Below, in pieces: positions 52,695 to 61,633 of a stretch of DNA of 64,000 nucleotides. This DNA is from Halomonas korlensis (lineage in GTDB: Bacteria > Pseudomonadota > Gammaproteobacteria > Pseudomonadales > Halomonadaceae), in NCBI RefSeq assembly GCF_900116705.1, contig NZ_FPBP01000006.1, forward strand, positions 147,661-211,660. The letters are read 5' to 3'. A model generated the notes under the pieces. That model did no database searches, was not told where the DNA came from, and was given only the letters and a program-made list of their open reading frames with translations. A program made the position numbers and the translations under genes. Each line of letters opens with the position of its first letter. Positions within the stretch are counted from its first letter, which is position 1.

Positions 52695-53798
52695 ATGAAG
52701 CGCTTGTCTTTATGCCATCTTGGTTATTGTGTTGGGGCTGGAAAAACAAGCCGCGTCTGTGCATTAATGGTGCTGGTTATTTTCTTTCAGTCTGGCTCGG
52801 TATCGGCAGAAGAGAGTCGGCCAACCGGGGCAAAGTATTCTTTGGTGGATCATACTCGTATCGTTGGCGAGAACTACTTCACTGTTCTGAATGAGGACAA
52901 GCCTTTGCTGGATGTCGCAAAGGAACATGGCGTCGGCTACGAAGAAATTCGAGCCGCCAACCCCGATGTCAGCATCTGGATGCCAGGCGTAGGCACCGCA
53001 ATCCGTATCCCTGCTAGACATATCCTGCCAGCAACGCCTCAAGAAGGCATTGTCATTAATCTTGCTGAATTAAGGCTCTATTATTATCCCCCGACAGGGG
53101 AAAATGAGATGCCAATAGTAGAAACGTACCCGATCGGCATCGGTCGTGATGGCTTCAATACACCGCTTGGTGTCACCAAGACCACGATGCGTCTTGAAGA
53201 CCCCGCCTGGTACCCGCCCAGCTCCATGCGGGAAGAGGCGGCGCAACGCGGGGACCCACCCCCAGCCGTGGTCCCCCCGGGGCCCGACAACCCGCTGGGA
53301 AGCCATGCCATACTGCTGGATATTCCTGGCTATCTCATCCATGGCACCAATCAACCGGATGGCATTGGTATGCGGGCCAGCCGTGGGTGCATTCGCATGC
53401 ACCCCGAGGATATCGAAAACTTGTTCGAGCGCATTCCTGATGGTACTCAAGTCAACGTTATTAATGAGCCCTTTAAAGCTGCCTGGGATGAGGGCCAGTT
53501 GTATGTCCAAGTCTTTCCACCATCTTCCGGGAGCGAAGATGAGTTGGGGCGCTTAGTTGACCCGCTGGAAACCTTGGGAAACGTGATGAAGGAAAGTGTC
53601 GAGTTAGATCACGCGCATGTCCAGAAGCTGATCATGCAGGCGGATGGCAATATACATCGAATTTTCCCGCATTCAGAGGAAATGAAAAATCGTGAAACAT
53701 CGATCCTTGTAAGTATTTACGATGAATTGGAGACAATGCCACAGGGCTTCTATCCGTACACAGAAAAAGGTGAAGCCTGGAAGAGCCCAAAAAACTGA
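52695..53798 (+). CDS. L,D-transpeptidase of the ErfK/YbiS/YnhG type
   Basis: A 367-residue periplasmic enzyme that cross-links peptidoglycan or attaches lipoproteins to it. After the signal peptide comes a LysM-like domain (LLDVAKEHGVGYEEIRAANP), then a YkuD catalytic domain with YLIHGTNQPDGIGMRASRGCIRM, containing the catalytic His and Cys. About 100 C-terminal residues have no recognised motif. The start at 52695 is favoured by GGAG five nt upstream over a GTG at 52656. In E. coli this enzyme group is a known client of DsbG, and here the gene is divergent from the dsbD-tlpA-dsbG unit, sharing its promoter region. Confidence 0.9.
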   Translation: MKRLSLCHLGYCVGAGKTSRVCALMVLVIFFQSGSVSAEESRPTGAKYSLVDHTRIVGENYFTVLNEDKPLLDVAKEHGVGYEEIRAANPDVSIWMPGVGTAIRIPARHILPATPQEGIVINLAELRLYYYPPTGENEMPIVETYPIGIGRDGFNTPLGVTKTTMRLEDPAWYPPSSMREEAAQRGDPPPAVVPPGPDNPLGSHAILLDIPGYLIHGTNQPDGIGMRASRGCIRMHPEDIENLFERIPDGTQVNVINEPFKAAWDEGQLYVQVFPPSSGSEDELGRLVDPLETLGNVMKESVELDHAHVQKLIMQADGNIHRIFPHSEEMKNRETSILVSIYDELETMPQGFYPYTEKGEAWKSPKN

Positions 53799-54079
53799 TT
53801 ACATATATGGCTCAGCCAGCTTCAGAAGCCGGTATGGCATTGGCGGTGCTCTCGCCGCCACAGTCAGCAAGCAGGCCAATGGGTAGCCGGCCCCGCTTGC
53901 CTGCGGAGTTCGGGAAGGAGGGCGGCGCCCGCGCCCGCGCCACAATCAGCCCCTACCCTGGCAACAGGTTATCCATCTGTGGCCAGGAGCCGTTTCAGGC
54001 GGGTGGCCTTCTTCTTGTCTTGATGTTCAGCTGGAGCAAACGAGGCCTGCTTCCTCCGGGCGCCGCTGGACCGCTCGGT

Positions 54080-55471
54080 TCAGCTAGTTTGAACAGGAAG
54101 ATCAGCGGCGTTCCACGCCGCCCATGACCCCAGGGTATTCGCCACGTCGGAGAAGCCAGCTCGCTTCAGAATGCTGGCGGCAATAGAGGCACGATAGCCT
54201 GATCCGCAGTAGGTGACGGTGGTCTTGTCCGGATCCAGCTCGTCAAGCTGATCGGCAAGATGGGCGACGAAGATATGCTTTGCGCCGGGCACTCGACCAC
54301 TGGCAACCTCATTCGGACTACGCACATCGAGCACCTGAACATCGGATTCTTCGCGCCGGGCGTTCAGCTCATGGACGGTCCACTCCTGCAGCCTGTTCAG
54401 CGGCAGTGCTGCGTTCTGCCAATCCGTCATACCATTGCGCAGGTAGCCACGGATGTCATCCAGACCGATGCGGTAGAGCTGGGTAATGGCTTGATGGACA
54501 TCGTCTGCCGACTCACCCACCAGAAGGATCGGGCGGGAATCATCGAGCATCCACCCCGCCCAATTGACGAACTCGTTACGCAACGCAATGTTGATCGCCC
54601 CCGGCACGTGCCCACCGCCGAACGCCAGTATCGAACGGATGTCCACGACCTGCATGTCGGCGTTTCCGGCTAGTTCCTGGAAGTCTTGCGGCGACAGCGG
54701 CGGGGGCAGCGATGGGCCTTCCATCTGTGTTGCGGGACAGACGTTCAACTTCTTCAGGCGCGCATAGTGACGCGGCGGCTCCGGCATATCGGCAAGCAGC
54801 CAGTCGATGAACGCCTCTTCGCTACGCTCTTCCCGCAGGGCGGGATTAAAGAGCCGCTCGCTGCCAAGCGTAGATTGACGTCGGTCACCTATCGACTTGC
54901 CACACGCCGAACCGGCACCATGGCAGGGATACACTTCTATCCGGTCGCCCAGTGATAAATAGGAATCGAAGAGACTGTGGAACAGCTTGCCAGCCAGCTT
55001 CCGCTCACTGCCCTCTCCAAGCAAGTCAGGGCGCCCAACGTCCAGGTTGAACAGCGTGTCGCCGGTGAACAGTGCGATGGGCTCGCTGCCCTGCTGCGTA
55101 TCGAACAGCTGCAGAGAGACGTGCTCTGGCGTATGACCGGGCGAATGCATGACCTGCAGCCTTACCTGACCGAGCTCCAGTGTCTCGCCATCGTTGACCT
55201 GGCGAAGATCGAACTGGTAGGCATCGGAACGGCCACCAATGATCTGCGCGCCGGTGCAGTTCGCCAGTGCCTGGGCACCGGATACGAAATCAGCGTGAAT
55301 GTGTGTTTCGATGGCATAGGCGATCCGCAGGCCCTGCGCCTTTGCCATTTGCAAGTAGATATCGATATCGCGACGAGGATCGATTACCGCAGCCACTGCC
55401 GCCTCGCTGTCGCCGACCAGGTAGGAAATCTGTGCCAGACCATCTGTATAAATAGGCTCGAAAACAAGCAT
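54080..55471 (-). CDS. CstB-like persulfide dioxygenase with two rhodanese domains
   Basis: A 463-residue protein. The N-terminal metallo-beta-lactamase domain has THIHADFVSG, HSPGHTPEHV, FTGDTLFNLDVGR and YPCHGAGSACG, the iron ligands and surroundings of ETHE1-type persulfide dioxygenases. A middle rhodanese-like domain lacks its Cys (LLVGESADD). The last domain has the active loop TYCGSGYRAS. Dioxygenase, pseudo-rhodanese, rhodanese is the layout of Staphylococcus CstB, which turns persulfide and sulfite into thiosulfate. The start at 55471 is set by GGAGG five nt upstream. It stands alone, but its product would be a substrate for the TsdA-like protein at 43.5 kb. Confidence 0.9.
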   Translation of the reverse strand: MLVFEPIYTDGLAQISYLVGDSEAAVAAVIDPRRDIDIYLQMAKAQGLRIAYAIETHIHADFVSGAQALANCTGAQIIGGRSDAYQFDLRQVNDGETLELGQVRLQVMHSPGHTPEHVSLQLFDTQQGSEPIALFTGDTLFNLDVGRPDLLGEGSERKLAGKLFHSLFDSYLSLGDRIEVYPCHGAGSACGKSIGDRRQSTLGSERLFNPALREERSEEAFIDWLLADMPEPPRHYARLKKLNVCPATQMEGPSLPPPLSPQDFQELAGNADMQVVDIRSILAFGGGHVPGAINIALRNEFVNWAGWMLDDSRPILLVGESADDVHQAITQLYRIGLDDIRGYLRNGMTDWQNAALPLNRLQEWTVHELNARREESDVQVLDVRSPNEVASGRVPGAKHIFVAHLADQLDELDPDKTTVTYCGSGYRASIAASILKRAGFSDVANTLGSWAAWNAADLPVQTS

Positions 55472-55839
55472 CGCTACCTCCATTAGAAATATGAGCGGAA
55501 TTCTCCAATTTGCTGAAAACGAGTCTGCCTCGCCATCCAATATAGCTATCAATTCAGCAAACTGAACGGCCCCCCGAAATTCGGGCCAGGCGTTAAACCC
55601 TGATCATTCCATAGCGTCTCGGCATCTACATCTATGGAAGCCGCCTTGAAGAGCAGGCAGGATGAACGGTGATATACTGTCGAGCTATACTGGGTTTTCA
55701 TGGAGTTTCAGTATGTCGGTGTGCGAGCGATTTTCGATATAATACGAATAGATGAGCAGATAGGTTTATTAAGTATCAGAGTATGTAGTCGAAACACTGT
55801 CATCCGCAGCTGTTCCCAGATCATACTAAAGGAGGAAGC
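55472..55839. other. Divergent promoter region of cstB-like and amphi-Trp genes
   Basis: About 370 nt, AT-rich towards the right. It contains the likely promoter of the amphi-Trp gene (perfect TATAAT at 55738) and the leader of the CstB-like gene. No protein gene recognised. No CsoR/CstR-type palindrome was identified with confidence. Confidence 0.45.
55738..55743 (+). promoter_or_regulatory. Candidate -10 box for the amphi-Trp gene
   Basis: A perfect TATAAT, 97 nt before the ATG at 55840. The -35 region at 17-nt spacing is poor, so an activator or an alternative sigma factor may be needed. Confidence 0.4.
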
Positions 55840-56064
55840 ATGAACACGAAGCCAGAACGAGACGTGGAAAAAGGTTATCCAAAGGCCGACTTCGTGGCCA
55901 AACTGCGACGTCTAGCCGATGCCATAGAGAACGGAGATCGTTTCGATATTCAGATTGAAGGCGAGCGTATCTATGTGCCGGTGCGTGCCCAGTTCACCAT
56001 TGAACACGAGCGCTCGGATGACGAAGAAGAGATCGAGTTTCAGATCAAATGGTCCAGGCAGTAA
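55840..56064 (+). CDS. Amphi-Trp domain-containing small protein
   Basis: A 74-residue protein of the amphi-Trp domain family, named for an amphipathic strand that ends in a conserved Trp. The family pattern is visible: FVAKLRRLADAIENGDRFDIQIEGERIYVPV, then acidic residues and the closing EIEFQIKWSRQ. AAGGAGG lies six nt before the ATG. Function unknown; relatives occur near stress and sulfur genes in some genomes, but that is context only. It is divergent from the CstB-like gene. Confidence 0.85.
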   Translation: MNTKPERDVEKGYPKADFVAKLRRLADAIENGDRFDIQIEGERIYVPVRAQFTIEHERSDDEEEIEFQIKWSRQ

Positions 56065-56241
56065 GATATTCCTCTGGCCGGGTTGGGATATTTAAAAAAG
56101 CTGAATTACTGCTTGGTCTGTTTAGTCGTACCCGGGGATGAGATGTTTTCTTATCCTTGCCATGCGCCGTTATTACTAATGGCCATAAAGATCAGAATCC
56201 TTGTACTTGGTTAGCATGTTAAAATTCTAATCTTGAAGGGC

Positions 56242-56273
56242 GTCTGGACTTCCCAGGGGCGGCACCTCCAGAC
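56242..56273 (+). terminator. Possible hairpin downstream of the amphi-Trp gene
   Basis: GTCTGGA (56242-56248) and TCCAGAC (56267-56273) pair around an 18-nt loop, followed by a short GGGTTTT stretch. It could end the amphi-Trp transcript or lie in the leader of the metallopeptidase gene, whose ATG is 33 nt further on. Confidence 0.35.
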
Positions 56274-56305
56274 TGGGTTTTCCTATCTTCTGGAGCGCCA
56301 GGCTC

Positions 56306-57271
56306 ATGCGAGTTTTTTCCAACCCGGTCGGTTCCGGCTCACTCTGGTTTGATAACCTGGTGACTGCCGATGGCTTCCCGGTCGCTTACGATCCGCAGGC
56401 GCGAGCCTTTCTGCCCATGCCGCCTTTTTGTGCCAACCGTGAGGTCATTGGCTGTAACTGGATCGCGCCCAAGCAGGGTGCCTTCTGTCGATCTTGCGCC
56501 ATGACGGCACTGGCGCCCGACCCCTCGATTCCGAATGCCATCTCCAACTGGTCACAGACCGAAGCCGCCAAGCGCTGGGTCATCGATAACCTGGGCCGCT
56601 GGCACTGGTTCCGCCCCGAGGATCCTGGCGCGCCACCGGTATTTCACATGCTTGCCGAGGGGGCAACCCCGGTTCCCATGGGGCATGTGGGGGGTGTGGT
56701 GACGATCAGCGTGGCCGAGGCAGACCCGGTATTACGCACCATCCGTCGCGAGGCGCTGGAAGAACCCTATCGCACCATGATCGGGCATATGCGTCATGAG
56801 ATTGCGCATATGCTGTGGTGGCGCCTGAGCCTGCGCGATGATTTTCTGGATGCCTTCCGTGGGATGTTCGGTGATGAGCGCGCGGATTATCCTGCTGCAC
56901 TCCAGCGCCACTATCATGACGGCCCGCCGCCTGACTGGAGGCAACGCTACCTGACGACCTACGCCTCCGCTCACCCCCATGAGGATTGGGCAGAAACGAC
57001 TGCCCACCTGCTGCACCTGACCGACATTACCGATAGCTTTGTCGCAGCAGGCCTGACCTCTCCGCAGTTGCCGCATCCGGGCTGGGACGCCTATGCCGAG
57101 CCGGATGCCGAACGCCTGGTTCACATCGCAGCATCACTGATTGCCGGCGTCAATCACGTCAACCGCTCCATGGGGTTGTCGGATCTCTACCCGTTCGTGC
57201 TGTCCGGTGTAGCGCTGCAGAAGCTTGCCTTCGTGCATGACTGGCTGCGCCGGGGAGCACAGGGACGTTGA
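56306..57271 (+). CDS. Putative zinc-binding metallopeptidase
   Basis: A 321-residue protein of the zinc-binding metallopeptidase family known as Peptidase_Mx. The N-terminus has a Cys cluster (FCANREVIGCNWIAP and FCRSCAM) resembling a zinc ribbon. The catalytic motif is MRHEIAHMLWWRL (HExxH), with a third ligand probably in the SAHPHEDWAETTAHLLH stretch. No signal peptide is present, so it should be cytosolic. Peptidase activity is predicted from the motif; substrates are unknown. It ends 111 nt before the convergent phaC stop. Confidence 0.85.
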   Translation: MRVFSNPVGSGSLWFDNLVTADGFPVAYDPQARAFLPMPPFCANREVIGCNWIAPKQGAFCRSCAMTALAPDPSIPNAISNWSQTEAAKRWVIDNLGRWHWFRPEDPGAPPVFHMLAEGATPVPMGHVGGVVTISVAEADPVLRTIRREALEEPYRTMIGHMRHEIAHMLWWRLSLRDDFLDAFRGMFGDERADYPAALQRHYHDGPPPDWRQRYLTTYASAHPHEDWAETTAHLLHLTDITDSFVAAGLTSPQLPHPGWDAYAEPDAERLVHIAASLIAGVNHVNRSMGLSDLYPFVLSGVALQKLAFVHDWLRRGAQGR

Positions 57272-57382
57272 GAGGTTAGATGGCCTGAAGTGAGCCGTAG
57301 GCTTGTAAATGGTGCGCGGTATTATCCGCTTTTCGTTGGCAGCGAGGCGGCGATTAACGCACCCCTCGATGCCACCGGACCC

Positions 57383-59242
57383 TCACCCACTGGCCTTGCT
57401 CGCGTCGTCGACCCGCACTCGGACGTAGGCGCCCGGTGCCTCCTCGATAGGTGGGAAACGCTCGCTACCGGGCTCGCGGGCGGGCACCTGACCGCCGGCG
57501 CGGCGTTGGAGCCACTTGCGCCATTCCGGCCACCAGGACCCCGGGTGGTGGGTGGCGGAGGCCAACCAGCGTTCAGGATCGCGGGGCAGGTGACCATAGC
57601 TAAAGTAGCCATACTTCGCCGAGTCAGCCGGATTGATGACCCCCGCGATATGGCCGGACCCACCCAGGATGAAACGCGGGCGGCCTCCCAACAGGTGCGC
57701 GCCGCGGTAGCTGGATTGCCAAGGTGCGATGTGATCCTTTTCGGTGGCAACGAAGAATGCCGGGGTGCGCACCTTGCCCAGATCGATGGCTTCCCCCGCC
57801 AGGGAAATGCCTCCCGGTTCAGTAAGGCGGTTTTCCAGGTACATGTTGCGCAGGTAGAAGCTCTGCATGCGCCGCGGCATACGGGTGGAGTCGGAGTTCC
57901 AGTAGAGCAGGTCGAAGGCCTTTGGATCGCGGCCGAGCAGGTAGTTGTTGATCACGAAGCCCCAGATCAGATCGGCGGACTGCAGCAGGTTGAAGGCGTT
58001 GGCCAAGTGCGTGCCCTCCAGATAGCCGCGCTGCTCCATGTGATGCTCCATATAGCGGATCTGTTCCTCGTCGATGAACACCTCCAGCGGCCCCACCTCA
58101 CTGAAGTCGAGCAGCGTGGTGAAGAAGGTGGCACTGTGCACCCGCTCATCGCCCCGGGCGGCCTGATGCGCCAGGGTGCAGCCCAGCAGGGTGCCGCCGA
58201 TGCAGTAGCCGATGGTGTTGAGCGTCTCCTCGCCGGTGACTTCCTTTACGATCTCCATGGCCTTGAGGGTGCCCTGGGTGAGGTAGTCGTCGAAGGCCAC
58301 CTCGGCATAGCGTTCGTCCGGATTGACCCACGAGATGATGAAGACCGTTATCCCCTGGTCGACGGCCCAGCGGATGAAGGAGCGCTGCGGGGTCAGGTCC
58401 AGGATGTAGAACTTGTTGATCCAGGGCGGGACGATCAGCAAGGGGCGGCGGTCGACCTCCTCGGTAGCCGGCGCGTATTGAATGAGCTGCATCAGCTCGT
58501 TCTGGTAGATGACCTTGCCCGGGGTCACCGCGATGTTCTTGCCCAGCTCCAGCCCGGCAGTATCGCTCTGCTTGATGCGCAACAGCCCCTCGCCCCGGGC
58601 CATGTCGTCCATCAGGTTAGCCATCCCCTGCAGCAGGTTGGCACCGCCGGTACGGACCGTGGCCTCGATCACCTCAGGGTTGGTGGTGGCATAATTGCTG
58701 GGGGCGAGGGCGTCCATCAGCTGACGGGCATAGAACTCGATCTTTACCCGCTCGTCCCGGTCCAGCTCCTCGGTAACCTCATGCACCCCCTTCAACCACT
58801 GTTCGGCGGTCAGCTGGTAGGCCTGGCGGAGCGTGTCGAAGTAGAGGTTCTCCTCCCAGCCCTTCCCCTTGAAGCGCTTGTCTCGCGGGGCGGGCTCGGC
58901 GGCCGGTGACGGCGACTCGCCGAACAGGCGCTGGGTGGTGTTCTGCCACAGCGTCGTGTAGCCCTGCCACAGCTGCTGCTGGAGCTCCAGGGCGCGTTGC
59001 GGATGAAGCAGGAACTGCTGACCCAGACTGGCGAGCGACTTGGCCGCGACCGCCGGGTCGGGCAGGGTGAAGAAATCTCCGCGCGTCTGGCGCTCGAGCC
59101 AGCCCTGCCAGGCCCGGGACGATCCAGTCGACAACCGCTCAAGGGCCTCGGCGTAGCGCTGTGCCAGCTCGTCGGGTGACGTCTCATGAGGTGGTGTCGT
59201 CTTGTCGCCTGGCTTCGCTGACGATGGTTTCTTGTCATTCAT
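57383..59242 (-). CDS. phaC: Class I poly(3-hydroxyalkanoate) synthase
   Basis: A 619-residue PHA polymerase that joins (R)-3-hydroxyacyl-CoA units on the granule surface. The nucleophile Cys347 is in the lipase-like box TIGYCIGG, Asp503 in TEKDHIAPW and His531 in GGSGHIAGVINP. The N-terminal domain with WEENLYFDTLRQAYQLTAEQW and the length are normal for class I. The N-terminus has a hydrophilic 25-residue leader. It is a single gene here; no phaA, phaB or phaE is adjacent. It cooperates with the phasin at 14.9 kb and possibly with the DUF3581 protein at 9.7 kb. Confidence 0.96.
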   Translation of the reverse strand: MNDKKPSSAKPGDKTTPPHETSPDELAQRYAEALERLSTGSSRAWQGWLERQTRGDFFTLPDPAVAAKSLASLGQQFLLHPQRALELQQQLWQGYTTLWQNTTQRLFGESPSPAAEPAPRDKRFKGKGWEENLYFDTLRQAYQLTAEQWLKGVHEVTEELDRDERVKIEFYARQLMDALAPSNYATTNPEVIEATVRTGGANLLQGMANLMDDMARGEGLLRIKQSDTAGLELGKNIAVTPGKVIYQNELMQLIQYAPATEEVDRRPLLIVPPWINKFYILDLTPQRSFIRWAVDQGITVFIISWVNPDERYAEVAFDDYLTQGTLKAMEIVKEVTGEETLNTIGYCIGGTLLGCTLAHQAARGDERVHSATFFTTLLDFSEVGPLEVFIDEEQIRYMEHHMEQRGYLEGTHLANAFNLLQSADLIWGFVINNYLLGRDPKAFDLLYWNSDSTRMPRRMQSFYLRNMYLENRLTEPGGISLAGEAIDLGKVRTPAFFVATEKDHIAPWQSSYRGAHLLGGRPRFILGGSGHIAGVINPADSAKYGYFSYGHLPRDPERWLASATHHPGSWWPEWRKWLQRRAGGQVPAREPGSERFPPIEEAPGAYVRVRVDDASKASG

Positions 59243-59474
59243 GGCCTTGCCCCTTTTTTGTGGGTGCTATTCGCTAACAGCATCGTCCGAGCCATGGCCG
59301 CAGCCAGACCGACGAGTTGGGGCTGATGCGCTGCCCCATCTGCCGCAACCTACCGTTTCAGTATCGTAGGGGCTGGGTGAGACGCAACCGAGCAGGGTTG
59401 TTCCCGGCTGATGGGGACCCATCACAGTGCTATCGTAAGTCCTCCCCCTGAGCCGCGATGAAAGGAAACGCCGC

Positions 59475-60329
59475 ATGAAATATCTCGGAGCCCACGTCAG
59501 TGCCGCCGGTGGCCCCGAACAGGCCGTGCTGCGTGCCGTGGAGATCGGCGCCGACGCTTTCGCGCTGTTCACCAAGAACCAGCGTCAGTGGCACGCCAAG
59601 CCGCTGACCGACGAGGCCATCGAGGCCTTCCGCGCGGCCTGCCGCGAGCACGGCTTCGGCCCGGGGCAGATACTTCCCCACGACAGCTACCTGATCAACC
59701 TCGGCCACCCGGAGGCCGCCGGGCTCGAGAAGTCCCGCGCGGCCTTCCTCGATGAATTCCAGCGCTGCGAACAACTCGGGCTCACCTTGCTCAACTTCCA
59801 TCCTGGCTGTCACTTGAAGAAGATCAGCGAACGCGAGTGCCTGGCCCGTATCGCCGACTCGATCAACCATGTGCTCGCCGAGACCCGGGATGTCACGGCG
59901 GTGATCGAGAACACCGCCGGGCAGGGCACCAACCTCGGCTGGCGCTTCGAGCACCTCGCCGAGATCATCCACCAGGTCGACGACAAGTCGCGGGTCGGGG
60001 TGTGCATCGACACCTGCCACGCCTTCGCCGCCGGCTATGACCTGCGCACGCCGCAGGCCTGTACCGCGACGCTGGACGAATTCGATGCCGTGGTCGGCTT
60101 CGAGTATCTGCGCGGCATGCATCTCAACGACGCCAAGAGCGAATTCGCCAGCCGCGTCGACCGCCATCACAGCCTGGGGCGAGGCAACATCGGGTGGGAC
60201 GCCTTCACTACGCTCATGCGCGACCCGCGCATCGATGATATTCCCCTGGTGCTGGAGACCATCGAACCGGCGCTGTGGGCCGAGGAAATTGCCTGGCTAC
60301 GGGCCCAGCAGCTCGACGCTGCCGAGTAG
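59475..60329 (+). CDS. nfo: Endonuclease IV
   Basis: A 284-residue AP endonuclease of base-excision repair. It folds as a TIM barrel with a trinuclear zinc site. Family stretches are [76 protein letters not shown] and [26 protein letters not shown], which carry the nine zinc ligands. It is complete, with AAAGGA upstream of its ATG. It is divergent from phaC across 230 nt. Confidence 0.97.
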   Translation: MKYLGAHVSAAGGPEQAVLRAVEIGADAFALFTKNQRQWHAKPLTDEAIEAFRAACREHGFGPGQILPHDSYLINLGHPEAAGLEKSRAAFLDEFQRCEQLGLTLLNFHPGCHLKKISERECLARIADSINHVLAETRDVTAVIENTAGQGTNLGWRFEHLAEIIHQVDDKSRVGVCIDTCHAFAAGYDLRTPQACTATLDEFDAVVGFEYLRGMHLNDAKSEFASRVDRHHSLGRGNIGWDAFTTLMRDPRIDDIPLVLETIEPALWAEEIAWLRAQQLDAAE

Positions 60330-60491
60330 CAGATTTCCTGGGAGGCCTAGGGCCGACACTCGCCTCCCACCGGCTGGCCACTCGCCTGCGGCTCGCGGCG
60401 GAATGCATGCAGGTCAACAGCGATTTCAGTACCGCGCAATGGCGGCGGCCGGCCGTGGCGAATGCGGCCAGTGCGAATGAAGGCGAGGTGA

Positions 60492-60980
60492 TCATTGACG
60501 AGACGGCCTGAGCGGATTCGTTCCCTCGACCGCGATGTCAAAATGCAGCACATCCTCACGCACACCGAGCTTTGTATATAGCGCGATGGCAGGCTCGTCT
60601 TCGACGCCCTTATCGGCCTGAACGAAGATCACGTAGGCCCCGCGCGCGGCGGCGACTCGCTTCAATTCTTCAATCAGCGCCGTGGCGATGCCTTGCCGCC
60701 GGTGCGCCACGCAAACGGCCAGATCGTAGAGGTAGATTTCGCTGCGCTCTTGCTCGAACTTTCTGAGTTCATAGGCGGCGATCCCGCCGATGACGTCACC
60801 GTTCTTCAAGGCGGCCAGCGCAATGAAGGAATCGCCGCCCAGCAGGCGTCTTAGATACGCCGCACTCGGGCGGTTCTTCGTGTAGGTCGCCACGTCGTGG
60901 AAGGCGTCGCCGAAGGTCGTCGACAGCGCCTCCATCAGATCAATATCATCGGCCGTAAGATGGCGAATCGTTAGCGACAC
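60492..60980 (-). CDS. GNAT acetyltransferase of the AAC(3)-I-like group
   Basis: A 162-residue acetyltransferase. The acetyl-CoA site is [17 protein letters not shown] (Q/R-x-x-G-x-G/A). The stretches [46 protein letters not shown] and REDVLHFDI strongly resemble aminoglycoside 3-N-acetyltransferases of type I. It is chromosomal with no cassette or integron parts near it, so it may be an intrinsic gene with a different natural substrate. It starts with GTG, with AGAGG five nt upstream. No resistance can be claimed from the sequence alone. Confidence 0.85.
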   Translation of the reverse strand: MSLTIRHLTADDIDLMEALSTTFGDAFHDVATYTKNRPSAAYLRRLLGGDSFIALAALKNGDVIGGIAAYELRKFEQERSEIYLYDLAVCVAHRRQGIATALIEELKRVAAARGAYVIFVQADKGVEDEPAIALYTKLGVREDVLHFDIAVEGTNPLRPSRQ

Positions 60981-61159
60981 GAATGCCTCTCTATTTCTTG
61001 GACGGGGCCGATGGGCTATCCGCTACCCATGCCGCCCAGGCTTGCCCCGGTGATGAACAGGTCTGGCTGGAGACCAGGATGGCCACGTTGCGCTTTTCCC
61101 GGCCTGCCGGTTCCAAGGGCGTCTTTGAGATACGTTGATTCAGCTCAGCGAGACAAGGC

Positions 61160-61504
61160 TCAGAATACCAGCACCCTGTCGGCCTGCTCGGTAGCCTCGG
61201 CCAGGGCGTCCATGGTGCTGCGCTCAACCCCTTCGACGACTTCATCGTCAGTGAGCCCGCGCGCGTCCATGCAGGTGCCACACAGTAATACCTGCCCCTT
61301 CGCGGTGGCGCGCTTGACCATCCGCTCAATGTTGTAGAAACCGTCCGGCGTCTTCTGCCCCGCCTTGGCGCCGGATACGGCATCTCCCATCAGGAAGACC
61401 GTCACTTCGCCGTCCCGCTTCAGCAGGGCATGAGCGAGGCGTAGGCCGTTGTAGAGCCTTTCGGTGCCATAAGGGGGATCGTTGATGATGATCAGCGTCT
61501 GCAT
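61160..61504 (-). CDS. DsrE-family sulfur-relay protein
   Basis: A 114-residue DsrE/TusD-like protein. It starts LIIINDPPYGTERLYNGLRLAHAL and has KGQVLLCGTCMDARGL, in which the first or second Cys is the likely persulfide carrier of the family. A perfect AAGGAGG precedes the ATG at 61504; a few upstream in-frame codons are not conserved. It is divergent from the ArsR-rhodanese gene over a 130-nt region holding a large palindrome. Likely role: carrying sulfane sulfur, under control of the divergent regulator. Confidence 0.88.
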   Translation of the reverse strand: MQTLIIINDPPYGTERLYNGLRLAHALLKRDGEVTVFLMGDAVSGAKAGQKTPDGFYNIERMVKRATAKGQVLLCGTCMDARGLTDDEVVEGVERSTMDALAEATEQADRVLVF

Positions 61505-61517
61505 GGTGTGCCTCCTT

Positions 61518-61549
61518 GCTATCATTCTATTGATCGATAGAATGGTAGC
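61518..61549. promoter_or_regulatory. 32-bp palindromic operator between dsrE-like and arsR-rhodanese genes
   Basis: The core CATTCTAT-N6-ATAGAATG is extended on both sides by matching GCTA/TAGC after one mismatched base, giving near-perfect dyad symmetry over 32 bp. It begins 14 nt upstream of the DsrE ATG and must overlap that promoter. Size and position fit an ArsR-family operator, most likely for the regulator encoded at 61634. Confidence 0.8.
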
Positions 61550-61633
61550 GGGTATGGCAACCTGTCAAGCAGTTACATAGGCCGCTTCAGCCCGCACTCA
61601 ACCGTTAGAGATGCACTGATTAGAGATGAACCG

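Noticed and set aside
53990..54079. Minus-strand Lys/Arg-rich tail (DKKKATRLKRLLATDG, then a stop)
   Set aside because: It looks like the end of a lost gene, but the frame is only about 38 codons with no start and no family match, so it is too weak to annotate.
57290..58909. Long plus-strand open frame opposite phaC
   Set aside because: Shadow of a high-GC gene; phaC on the other strand has complete catalytic motifs and the plus frame has no recognisable protein character.
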